Shown: piece after piece, positions 32,069-38,949 of the stretch | How the letters are laid out: every line of letters starts with the position of its first letter | Position numbering within the stretch: the stretch's first letter is position 1 | Assembly: GCA_017631385.1 (NCBI GenBank) | Contig: JAGBTH010000051.1 | Coordinates: forward strand, 1-38,949 | From: Kiritimatiellia bacterium | GTDB taxonomy: Bacteria; Verrucomicrobiota; Kiritimatiellia; RFP12; UBA1067 | Reading direction: 5' to 3' | DNA length: 38,949 nt | Notes under the pieces: generated by a model | What the model was told of the DNA's origin: nothing | The model's database searches: none | The model's input: only the letters and a program-made list of their open reading frames with translations | Made by a program: the position numbers and the translations under genes

Positions 32069-33913
32069 TTAGTCGCGTGCGAAGCGGCGGTTTAATTCGC
32101 GTATTGAGGTGAAAATCATTGTCGGTTTGCCGCGGGGACAAAGATACGGCATTCGGCAAGAAGCTAGATCCTTAACTAGCTTTACAGCTTCTTCTTCGGT
32201 GAGGCGTAACTGCGCGCCGGCATAAGATTTGGCGATTGATTTCGCTATGAGTTCTTCTTTCCATCTTTCGCTCGCGCGCTTTGTTGAATTTTCAGATAGA
32301 TCCTTAGCTAACGTGAGGAGCATTTCGGCGGGAGGGATATCGCCGAGTATTTGCGGCACGCTATCAATCTTAAAGGTATCTGATCCAAATTCTTCTAGAT
32401 TAAATCCTACAGCCTTAATCGCTTCTAGCGAATTTTTTAGTCTAGCATAATCGGCTGGCGAGAATTTTATGGTCTCAGGAATTAAAAGATTTTGGGATAA
32501 GCTAGCATTATCATTTGTGGATGAGGCTAATATTTTCTCGTATACGATTCGCTCACGCGCAGCCCTAGGCCATAATGTCACTATCCCAGAATCTGTTTCT
32601 ATTAATAGATAACCCGATTCGGCTACTGCTAAAAATTTAAACCATTTCCAAGGACTGGATGCTGAAGAATTAGGGTCTACCGCGAATTCAATTTGGACAG
32701 CTCTCTCTTCGCTAGGTAAAGCGCTTGGAGAAGGGCGATTGAAAAACGATCGCTCTGAAGGCTCTTTCGCATAAGCTGGCGTTGATGAGGTTATAGGACT
32801 ACTAATATTATCAACGCGAGGAGCTTCAGGTAATGTTTGAGCTATTGGTGTATCTTCTAGCGCAGGCTGTGAAAATATCTCGTCATCCGCTACGATAGGA
32901 GCTGAAGGAGCAGATATCGCGAAAGTTGATTCTATCGCGTTAGTTATCGCCGCCTTAACCGCCGCGTTATCACGAAAGCGCACTTCGCGCTTCATCGGAT
33001 GGACGTTCACATCGACCTGGGTTGAAGGTAGCGTTATAAAAATGATTGTAGCTGGTCTAACGTCACCTTGTTTACGAGGATAAGCTTCCTTTAGTGCATA
33101 CGCGACTGAGGGCGCGCTCGCTGCGCGTCCGTTAATAAATACATACTGTTCTCGCCTTGTTGGATTAGATTGATTAGGCCGCTCTATAAATCCGCTTACA
33201 GAGACATCCTTAATTGACTCTGTTGATTTTACTGGCAATAAGCTCTCCATAAAATCACGCCCGAATAATTCGCAGATTCTATCTGAAATATTATCGGTCG
33301 CTGCTAGGCGCGTCGTTTCTCGCCCGTCTATGATAAGAGTAAATCCAATAGATGGGTTAGCGAGCGCAGCTACAGTTAAGACATGTCTTATGTGACTTTC
33401 TTCAGTAGCGTTGGATTTTAGGAATTTACGCCTAGCTGGGACATTGCAAAATAAGTCGCGTACTTCAACTGAAGTTCCCGGCGGACATCCAGCCGAACCT
33501 TTAGCATCTAATGAGCCAGCATTAACCTGGAGATAAAACCCCTCATCATTGTTGTGTTTTCTAGTCGTCAGCGTAAAGCGCGAAACTGACGCGATTGAGG
33601 GTATGGCCTCGCCGCGAAAGCCTAGAGTCGAAATTTTCTCAATATCATCAACATCTAATATTTTAGAAGTAGCCTGCCTTTCGAGCGAGAGAAGCGCGTC
33701 ATCGCTCGTCATACCGCTACCATCGTCTTGGACCGCTATGAGTTTTTTACCTCCCTGGGCGATAGTAACTTTAATATTCTTAGCTCCCGCATCAATTGAA
33801 TTTTCAATTAGCTCCTTCACTACGGATGCGGGGCGCTCTACTACTTCGCCGGCTGCGATTTTGTTCGCAACATGAATTGGTAAAACTCTTACGTGTCCAT
33901 CGAGAGTATTCAT
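32069..33913 (-). CDS. mutL: DNA mismatch repair protein MutL
   Basis: The protein has 614 residues. The GHKL ATPase domain shows ENSIDAGAK (37-45), DDGSGM (63-68), TLGFRGEA (97-104) and GTSVEVRDLFCNVPARRKFLK. A long serine/proline linker (about 335-410) joins the C-terminal dimer domain. The metal-binding endonuclease motif DQHAxxERxxYE is replaced by WPRAARERIVYE (448-459), and CPHGRP by CPRGKP (592-597), so this MutL is probably not a nuclease. It is the last gene of the minus-strand division cluster, 4 bases after ftsZ. Confidence 0.95.
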   Translation of the reverse strand: MNTLDGHVRVLPIHVANKIAAGEVVERPASVVKELIENSIDAGAKNIKVTIAQGGKKLIAVQDDGSGMTSDDALLSLERQATSKILDVDDIEKISTLGFRGEAIPSIASVSRFTLTTRKHNNDEGFYLQVNAGSLDAKGSAGCPPGTSVEVRDLFCNVPARRKFLKSNATEESHIRHVLTVAALANPSIGFTLIIDGRETTRLAATDNISDRICELFGRDFMESLLPVKSTESIKDVSVSGFIERPNQSNPTRREQYVFINGRAASAPSVAYALKEAYPRKQGDVRPATIIFITLPSTQVDVNVHPMKREVRFRDNAAVKAAITNAIESTFAISAPSAPIVADDEIFSQPALEDTPIAQTLPEAPRVDNISSPITSSTPAYAKEPSERSFFNRPSPSALPSEERAVQIEFAVDPNSSASSPWKWFKFLAVAESGYLLIETDSGIVTLWPRAARERIVYEKILASSTNDNASLSQNLLIPETIKFSPADYARLKNSLEAIKAVGFNLEEFGSDTFKIDSVPQILGDIPPAEMLLTLAKDLSENSTKRASERWKEELIAKSIAKSYAGAQLRLTEEEAVKLVKDLASCRMPYLCPRGKPTMIFTSIRELNRRFARD

Positions 33914-33917
33914 CGCG

Positions 33918-35018
33918 TCAGATATCGAGTGTGATGTTGCGGCGGGAGAATGTCGGCACGTCTAAATCTTCACCATTGTAGATAGTTGGTTCGACATTGG
34001 TGAAGCGCCCACGACCTTGGGGACCTTGAGATAGCGGGCTTAGATCGCGCTTACGACGCTTCTGGTTAGTTAAGCTGATTGGCTCATCAAGATTGGCTTT
34101 AACCTTATTCGCTTCGAACAACATCAAGACGGCTGAGATTCTGCCTGAGAAAATAGATTCGTCATTGACTGTAGCGATATCAAATGACGCATGAGGAGCG
34201 AAAGTTTCGCGAACGCCATCAGCGATGGAGCCAACCTCAGAAAGTCTTAAATCTTCGCCAGCGAGCACGCCTAATAGAATTGATTTTACCGAATTACAAG
34301 AAGCTAAAAGAGTAGAGCGCTTAAACCCGTCGATAATATCATTCGCTCGCGTAGCTCCCTGGGCGCTTATTGTAGCGAATTTGCCGCGGCCCGCGACAGC
34401 GATAATCTTTTTAATTCGCTCAGCGTCTAATCGAATGTAGCCGGGCTTTTCGAGCATACGCCAGAAGAGCGTTACGCCAGTAGCGATCGTATCGACAGCG
34501 CGGCGCATAGCCTCATCCATATTATCTACATTATCAATAAGCTGATCAAGCGGCGTAAAAATAGAAGCGCCCGCAACTTCTTCGAGCATTGAAGTTATAC
34601 CTTGCGCTCTGCGTGATTTCTCTTCGCCTTCGAATGAGAAGGGGAGAGTCGCGAAGATAATGCTCGGAATCCCAAGATGTCTAAGATGCTTTATGATTTC
34701 GAGTGACGCACCACCGCCCGTACCACCTCCCAAGGATGTTACAATGACAGCTAAGCGAACTCCTTCGAGATGTACGTTAAATTCATGCTTGGAGTCTTCT
34801 GCCGCGAGTCTAGCTTGGGCGACGTCGCCCCCAGAGCCTCGCCCAGAGAGTCTATTACCTCCAAGAAGAATAAAGCGGGCATTATCTCTAGCGCTTACGC
34901 TGTCGGTGTCGCAAAGGATCAATCTCATCGGTTCGCCAAATGCTCGGCTTACACCGTGAGCGATTTGGGAGCCTGCGCCGCCAACACCGATGAGCATAAT
35001 CGGAGAATCTTGGTTCAT
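33918..35018 (-). CDS. ftsZ: Divergent cell division protein FtsZ
   Basis: The protein has 366 residues. The GTP-binding loop appears as SLGGGTGGGAS (95-105) instead of GGGTGTGA, and the N-terminal GVGGAG replaces GVGGGG. The T7 loop that completes the GTPase site of the next subunit reads GYIRLDAERI (193-202); the usual N-x-D-x-x-D has become R-L-D-A-E-R, so one acidic residue is lost. The C-terminal peptide LDVPTFSRRN (352-361) matches the conserved FtsA-binding tail. Position between ftsA and mutL and the intact tail argue for a true Z-ring protein with unusual GTP turnover. Confidence 0.85.
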   Translation of the reverse strand: MNQDSPIMLIGVGGAGSQIAHGVSRAFGEPMRLILCDTDSVSARDNARFILLGGNRLSGRGSGGDVAQARLAAEDSKHEFNVHLEGVRLAVIVTSLGGGTGGGASLEIIKHLRHLGIPSIIFATLPFSFEGEEKSRRAQGITSMLEEVAGASIFTPLDQLIDNVDNMDEAMRRAVDTIATGVTLFWRMLEKPGYIRLDAERIKKIIAVAGRGKFATISAQGATRANDIIDGFKRSTLLASCNSVKSILLGVLAGEDLRLSEVGSIADGVRETFAPHASFDIATVNDESIFSGRISAVLMLFEANKVKANLDEPISLTNQKRRKRDLSPLSQGPQGRGRFTNVEPTIYNGEDLDVPTFSRRNITLDI

Positions 35019-36214
35019 TTGAATAATCCTTTGAAAAGTGAGAGAATGGGTTTACTTTCGTAGTTTCTATGGGCGAACATGAGCGCGCCAGAAATCGCCG
35101 CGAATGATTCGGGGTTTTCTATATCTGAAAGTCCATCGATATGAATGGGTTTACCAATTCTGACTGGATGACCTAATTCATTGTGAATTAGAGCGTCGAT
35201 ACCATTTAGGGCGGATCCGCCGCCAGTAAGAATAATCCCCTTATGGAGTCGGTGCAATAAATCCTGATATTCCAATTCGTGACGGATTATCGAGAAGAGC
35301 TCTTTTAGACGAAGATTTACAACCGTATCGAGCGCACGCCTCGAAATCGTACGCGCATCCATCAGCGGTGAAGACCCTTGAATAGGAACTCTCGCCGAAG
35401 ATGAACCATTAGGTGCAATTATCGCTGAAGCTTCATTCTTCTTTAAGTCTTCGGCTTGAGCGTGGGTAGTGTGGAATGCGTATGCGATATCGCTAGATAT
35501 GTGATCTCCACCAATGCCGATGACATTAGCTGCCGCGAGATATCCATCGAAGTATACTGCATAGCTGGTAGATCCGCCGCCTAAATCCAATACGAGCGCG
35601 CCTTCGTTTTTTTCGTCGTCTGTTAATACGGCATCTGCCGCGCAAGACGCCGCGAAAAGGGGATCTCTCAATTCGAGATTAGCCTCGGCCGCGGCAGTTC
35701 GCGCGTCATTGATTCTATTGGAATTGCCGTGAATATGAAGAGTATTGAGCCTGAGCATTCTGCCGCTCATACCCTTAGGTGATGAAATACCTTCAAGCGC
35801 ATCAAGACCGTACGTCTGATAAATTATGTCGAGAGTTTCGCGCTCTTTCGGTAGAACCATCATCTGGCAAGCGCGCTCGACTTCTTCAATGTCGCGATTG
35901 GTAACTTTACTGCCTTCAACCTGAATGCTGCCGCAATATGGATCGGCTTTAACATGTTGGCCAGAAATTACAAGAAAGGCGTTACCGATATTAATCGAGT
36001 CATGATCATTGTCGGGAGATTGCTCAATAGCCTTAATTAAGCCCTTTATTGATTCGGAGGCCTGCTTAATGTCCAGAATTTGGCTTTTGCGAATTCCAGA
36101 AGAATTAATTTCGGCATGACGCACTATCTTTAGCTTCTCGCCGGTTTTAGCCTCGGCTACCGCCAATACTGATCGAGTTGTACCTAGCTCTAGAGCTGCG
36201 TATATATTCGTCAT
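35015..36214 (-). CDS. ftsA: Cell division protein FtsA
   Basis: The protein has 399 residues. The actin-like ATPase motifs are ELGTTRSVLAV (9-19), LVLDLGGGST (207-216) and ILTGGGSALNG (328-338). The amphipathic C-terminal helix LSLFKGLFK is the expected membrane-targeting sequence. It tethers FtsZ filaments to the membrane. The stop overlaps the ftsZ start by 4 bases. Confidence 0.93.
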   Translation of the reverse strand: MTNIYAALELGTTRSVLAVAEAKTGEKLKIVRHAEINSSGIRKSQILDIKQASESIKGLIKAIEQSPDNDHDSINIGNAFLVISGQHVKADPYCGSIQVEGSKVTNRDIEEVERACQMMVLPKERETLDIIYQTYGLDALEGISSPKGMSGRMLRLNTLHIHGNSNRINDARTAAAEANLELRDPLFAASCAADAVLTDDEKNEGALVLDLGGGSTSYAVYFDGYLAAANVIGIGGDHISSDIAYAFHTTHAQAEDLKKNEASAIIAPNGSSSARVPIQGSSPLMDARTISRRALDTVVNLRLKELFSIIRHELEYQDLLHRLHKGIILTGGGSALNGIDALIHNELGHPVRIGKPIHIDGLSDIENPESFAAISGALMFAHRNYESKPILSLFKGLFK

Positions 36215-37098
36215 TTGATGTATTCCTTCTCGTTGGGAGAGACTGTTACGCGATTTTTACCAGTGACGATAAATGTCTGATAATGCCCAGTTTTAAGATT
36301 ATTCTTGATGATGCTGCTTATCTTAGTGATGGCATCTTGCAAATTAGTAAGGTCGTGCTCGCCTCTAGTGTAAATATATTCCCAAAGAAGAACTATCTTA
36401 TTGTAATCGCGCGTTTTAGCGATGAGATATAAGTCATCCGAAACATCAATTTCGGTTAATTGTATATTCGATATATCTTTAATGGAGCAAAACTCTATAA
36501 GCCTTAGAGCCAGCTGGGCTTTACCTTGGATTTTCTCGCCGCTGAGAGTGTAGGGTTTAGCTTGTTTTATAATAGGTAAGGTATGAGAATCATTCAGCGG
36601 AAAGTTAAAAACTACACTATTAGAGTCAACAACGAGCCAAGAAACTCTCTCGCCAGCTTCGTAATTGACGCGGGCTATGGGTTTTCGCTCTTCTACGCAT
36701 ATAGTGACTTTATTGGGTAGCTTTTTATGTATCGTAATATTACTTAGGATAGGATACTTTTTTAATATCTTTTCGCGGCATTTCTCAAAGTCTATATCAG
36801 CTAAGTGCGTACCCTTTTTTAACTTAAAAAGCTCCTTAATATTCGCCTCTGGGAAGTGCGGCGAAGCTTTTATCGTAATCTGGGCCGATTCATCGACGAT
36901 GAGAGATTGGGTATTTCTTATCGCTGAGAGTTTATCGTATACTTTTGAAAGTCCACAATACGCTAGATAACCTAAGGCAATAACTATAATCGGTAAGATA
37001 ATAGCCAATATTATGCGGCGATTCTCGGACGTGAAATTACGATCAACGTTTTTCAGTGATGCGTGGCGCCTAGTAGATGATGGTTTATTGGATTTCAT
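36211..37098 (-). CDS. ftsQ: FtsQ/DivIB-type division protein
   Basis: The protein has 295 residues: a basic cytoplasmic tail, one transmembrane helix (about 28-50), and a POTRA-type domain at about 70-135 with KKGTHLADIDFEKCREKILKK style sequence followed by the FtsQ beta domain with VEERKPIARV. It links early and late divisome proteins in the periplasm. Family identity rests on architecture and the ddl-ftsQ-ftsA-ftsZ order. Both ends overlap neighbours by 4 bases. Confidence 0.85.
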   Translation of the reverse strand: MKSNKPSSTRRHASLKNVDRNFTSENRRIILAIILPIIVIALGYLAYCGLSKVYDKLSAIRNTQSLIVDESAQITIKASPHFPEANIKELFKLKKGTHLADIDFEKCREKILKKYPILSNITIHKKLPNKVTICVEERKPIARVNYEAGERVSWLVVDSNSVVFNFPLNDSHTLPIIKQAKPYTLSGEKIQGKAQLALRLIEFCSIKDISNIQLTEIDVSDDLYLIAKTRDYNKIVLLWEYIYTRGEHDLTNLQDAITKISSIIKNNLKTGHYQTFIVTGKNRVTVSPNEKEYIK

Positions 37099-37991
37099 TT
37101 ATCGTAAGTGGCTTGTGAAAGTATCTTATCGCAGACCTCGGCGAATGTGAGCCCAGTTTTCATTCCAGCCATTGGTACGAGAGAGTGGGATGTAAAGCCA
37201 GGGGAGGTATTAAGCTCAAGGACATAGAGTCTACCGACGGGAGAGACTCTAAAATCAATTCTGGTAACCCCTCTACAGCCAAGAGCATTGTACGCTTCAA
37301 TCGCGGTTTTTTTAAGTTTTTGAGCTAAATCGCCATCTTCGAGGAAGGGGTAGCGAGTTTCATCGGATTTATATTTTTCATCAAATCCATACCACCCATT
37401 TTTAGCAACAATCTCAATTACAGGTAGCGCCTCGCCATTAATAACGCCGACAGTCATTTCGCGCCCGGGGATAAACTCTTCAACTAATATCTCGCCTTTA
37501 CCGCCTTGGGCTTCTAAAGCGGTATTAAGAGCTTCTTCCCACTGATCTTGGGTAGTGACCTTAGATATTCCAACTGATGATCCGTCACTCGGCGGCTTTA
37601 CTACTACGGGTAGCGGTAAGGGCGAAGTCTTAGTTCCGGGGCTCGCTAGTGACCACGCGGCAGTTGGAACGCCCTTCATTTCGAGGACCATCTTCGTTTT
37701 AATTTTATCCATCGCAATGCGCGAAGTCATGGCGCCAGGACCAGTATAAGGTATTTTAAGCTGATTTAAAGCTGTCTGAACGCCGCCATTCTCGCCCCAT
37801 CCGCCATGGAGGGCGATATAAACAGCATCAACATCCTTAGGTAAAGCCGTTAAATCGTCAGATTCAATAACGACAGGTATAACCTCGTACTTCCCTAAGG
37901 ATGATAACGCCTCAGCGACATTTTTGCCGCTATTAAGGGAAACCTCGCGTTCATTAGATTTCCCACCCATCAAAACCGCAATTTTCTTCAT
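37095..37991 (-). CDS. ddl: D-alanine--D-alanine ligase
   Basis: The protein has 298 residues. ATP-grasp and substrate motifs are GGKSNEREVSLNSG near the N-terminus, VVKPPSDGSSVGISKV in the middle, EEFIPGREMTVGV, and NTSPGFTSHSLVP at the C-terminal end. The enzyme makes the D-Ala-D-Ala dipeptide of the peptidoglycan stem. It is the first gene of the minus-strand cluster. The start lies 7 bases after a -10 box and has no Shine-Dalgarno sequence. Confidence 0.95.
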   Translation of the reverse strand: MKKIAVLMGGKSNEREVSLNSGKNVAEALSSLGKYEVIPVVIESDDLTALPKDVDAVYIALHGGWGENGGVQTALNQLKIPYTGPGAMTSRIAMDKIKTKMVLEMKGVPTAAWSLASPGTKTSPLPLPVVVKPPSDGSSVGISKVTTQDQWEEALNTALEAQGGKGEILVEEFIPGREMTVGVINGEALPVIEIVAKNGWYGFDEKYKSDETRYPFLEDGDLAQKLKKTAIEAYNALGCRGVTRIDFRVSPVGRLYVLELNTSPGFTSHSLVPMAGMKTGLTFAEVCDKILSQATYDK

Positions 37992-37998
37992 ACTTAAT

Positions 37999-38007
37999 AG
38001 TATATCA
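37999..38007 (-). promoter_or_regulatory. Extended -10 promoter of ddl, leaderless
   Basis: On the minus strand TTTGATATACT carries TGa plus TATACT (37999-38004). The ddl ATG follows 7 bases later, so the transcript should begin at or within a base or two of the A of the start codon. Confidence 0.65.
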
Positions 38008-38054
38008 AATTTGAGCAGTAAAATGGGTTTGAAAGTACATTATAAGTATAATAA

Positions 38055-38216
38055 AGTCGAAGTCGAAGGTGGGAATAAGTCGAAGTCGAAGTGGAAGTTG
38101 AACAGTGGATGTTTAGATTTTTAGTAGTTAGTCGAAGTGGAACAATGGAATTATAAAATTTTTTATAAAATCTATCAATTCCTCTGTTCGACTCGGCCTC
38201 GCGACTTCGACTAAAA
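38055..38216. repeat. Imperfect palindromic element, copy 2
   Basis: The end arms AGTCGAAGTCG (38055-38065) and CGACTTCGACT (38202-38212) are perfect 11-base inverted repeats. Within lie more GTCGAA units (38080-38090, 38131-38136), the nested arms GGAATT/AATTCC (38147-38152 and 38177-38182) and a TTATAA-type AT stem at 38151-38168. It shares its sub-motifs with the copy at 29.4 kb. It lies just upstream of ddl. Confidence 0.7.
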
Positions 38217-38304
38217 TGCCAAAGAGACTGTGCCACTCCTCTTCCCTTTTCCCTCTTCCCTACCTCCCACTCTGCATCGTCTCATTCGTGTCGCCGCCGG
38301 AATA

Positions 38305-38518
38305 GTCGGCAGTTTGGGGTATTTTAAGGTTGGCTGTATATGGTGAAAGTTCTTATGGTTATAGGTGAAAGAATTGTCTGGTGCTGGTGAAAGGCTTCAA
38401 AGTGCCGTCATTTTTGACAAAAGTGTCGGCAGTTTGGGGTATATTTGACGGCACTTTTCGTAAAAGTGTCGGCAGTTTGAGTGCTTTCATACGCAGTAAA
38501 ACTTTCTTTCATCAGCAC
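38305..38518. repeat. Cluster of direct and inverted repeats
   Basis: GTCGGCAGTTTGGGGTAT occurs at 38305-38322 and 38425-38442, with a third partial copy at 38468-38479. GGTGAAAG occurs at 38342, 38364 and 38386, exactly 22 bases apart. AAAGTGCCGTCA (38399-38410) is the perfect inverse of 38446-38457. GTGCTGGTGAAAG (38381-38393) pairs with CTTTCATCAGCAC (38506-38518) with one wobble pair, enclosing the previous pair. No ORF is convincing here. Confidence 0.65.
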
Positions 38519-38605
38519 TAGAGTCTGTTTTCACTTGCAATCGGTTGATTTTTCATCTGATTTTATTAGATTTTGCGTGCTCTAACCTTAAAGATTTTTT
38601 CATTT

Positions 38606-38901
38606 CCTCACGAACTTGAAGACGAGAAGTGCGCACCTTTTACCCTGGAGGTGCGCACTTCTTAGGTATGGGCTCGTGAGGGGGTGCTTCGGTTGGGACG
38701 CTGTCACTCGATCTCGTCGATCGGTTTTGTGCTTCTCATTCAAGACAAGTAGCTGCGCTTACTCAGGGGATGCCATAGGAACGTCACTGGTTGCGTACGA
38801 GCGCCTCTCTTACGCTTACAAAACCTCACTCCTCACTCGTGACACGTCCCCAACCTTCGCACCTATGGTTGCGGAATGTGGAGAGCTTTGGTTAATCCAC
38901 A
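38606..38901. other. Hairpin-rich region, possible structured RNA
   Basis: The outer arms CCTCACGA (38606-38613) and TCGTGAGG (38674-38681) enclose a perfect 14-base stem (38625-38638 with 38649-38662). Further on come a hairpin around 38856-38876 and another with arms TGTGGA (38877-38882) and TCCACA (38896-38901). A 98-codon frame crosses it but starts at TTG without a ribosome-binding site. No Rfam family is recognised by eye, and the strand is unknown. A strong AAAAGGAGGTGA stands at 38912-38923 near the window edge; any gene it serves lies outside. Confidence 0.45.
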
Positions 38902-38949
38902 CTGCGCGATGAAAAGGAGGTGAAGGGGTTAAAAATTCCTATGTTCCAC

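Noticed and set aside
38305-38480. CRISPR array
   Set aside because: The repeat copies are 120 and 43 bases apart, the third is partial, and no equal spacers exist.
38616-38912. 98-codon ORF on the plus strand
   Set aside because: It starts at TTG without a ribosome-binding site and runs through perfect hairpins; the protein shows no recognisable pattern.
38912-38923. 16S rRNA end on the minus strand (AAAAGGAGGTGA)
   Set aside because: The bases on either side do not match the conserved 16S 3' end; it is more likely a strong ribosome-binding site or chance.

Overview
The window looks like a chromosomal segment of a Gram-negative bacterium, most likely from the PVC group and plausibly Kiritimatiellota. 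The clues are a ddl-ftsQ-ftsA-ftsZ-mutL cluster with a divergent FtsZ, a pbpC/alpha-2-macroglobulin pair, and a secreted papain-like protease. The protease ends in the W...DP-N...FF-V type of C-terminal domain common in secreted proteins of that group. The lineage call is an inference from protein features; no rRNA gene is present to test it.

Region 1 (1-13.5 kb) reads as a defence or accessory island. Its first part is a four-gene operon (214-9861) with overlaps or gaps of 16 bases or less. It encodes a CARF-family sensor with a possible winged-helix end, a small PD-(D/E)XK-type nuclease, a 1848-residue protein with a sacsin/Hsp90-like ATPase domain, and a UPF1-like SF1 helicase with a C-terminal HEPN-like RX4H motif. 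I know no named system with this exact set. The second part (9.9-11.9 kb) holds two single-span membrane peptides of 27 and 25 residues, a strongly folded RNA of about 140 nt, and a reverse transcriptase of the defence-associated (UG/DRT-like) kind. A membrane-anchored protein of unknown function and a DUF1810 protein follow.

Region 2 (13.9-20.9 kb) is pbpC overlapping a very large alpha-2-macroglobulin gene, the classical periplasmic repair/protection pair.

Region 3 (21.0-29.2 kb) is a housekeeping run in one direction: trigger factor, clpP, clpX, panD, an Uup-like ABC-F protein, an acyl-CoA synthetase-like gene with its own promoter, a D-2-hydroxyacid dehydrogenase and tsaE, closed by a terminator-like hairpin.

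Region 4 (29.5-32.1 kb) has a secreted protein of unknown function and a secreted C1A cysteine protease. They converge on Region 5 (38.0-32.1 kb, minus strand): ddl, ftsQ, ftsA, ftsZ and mutL, joined by 4-base overlaps or a 4-base gap. The FtsZ has an altered T7 loop.

Region 6 (38.0-38.9 kb) has no convincing protein gene. It is full of repeats and hairpins, including a second copy of an imperfect palindromic element first seen at 29.4 kb.

Promoters across the window share an extended -10 motif (TGnTATAAT or close). Three of them lie so near the start codon that the mRNA should be leaderless or nearly so.
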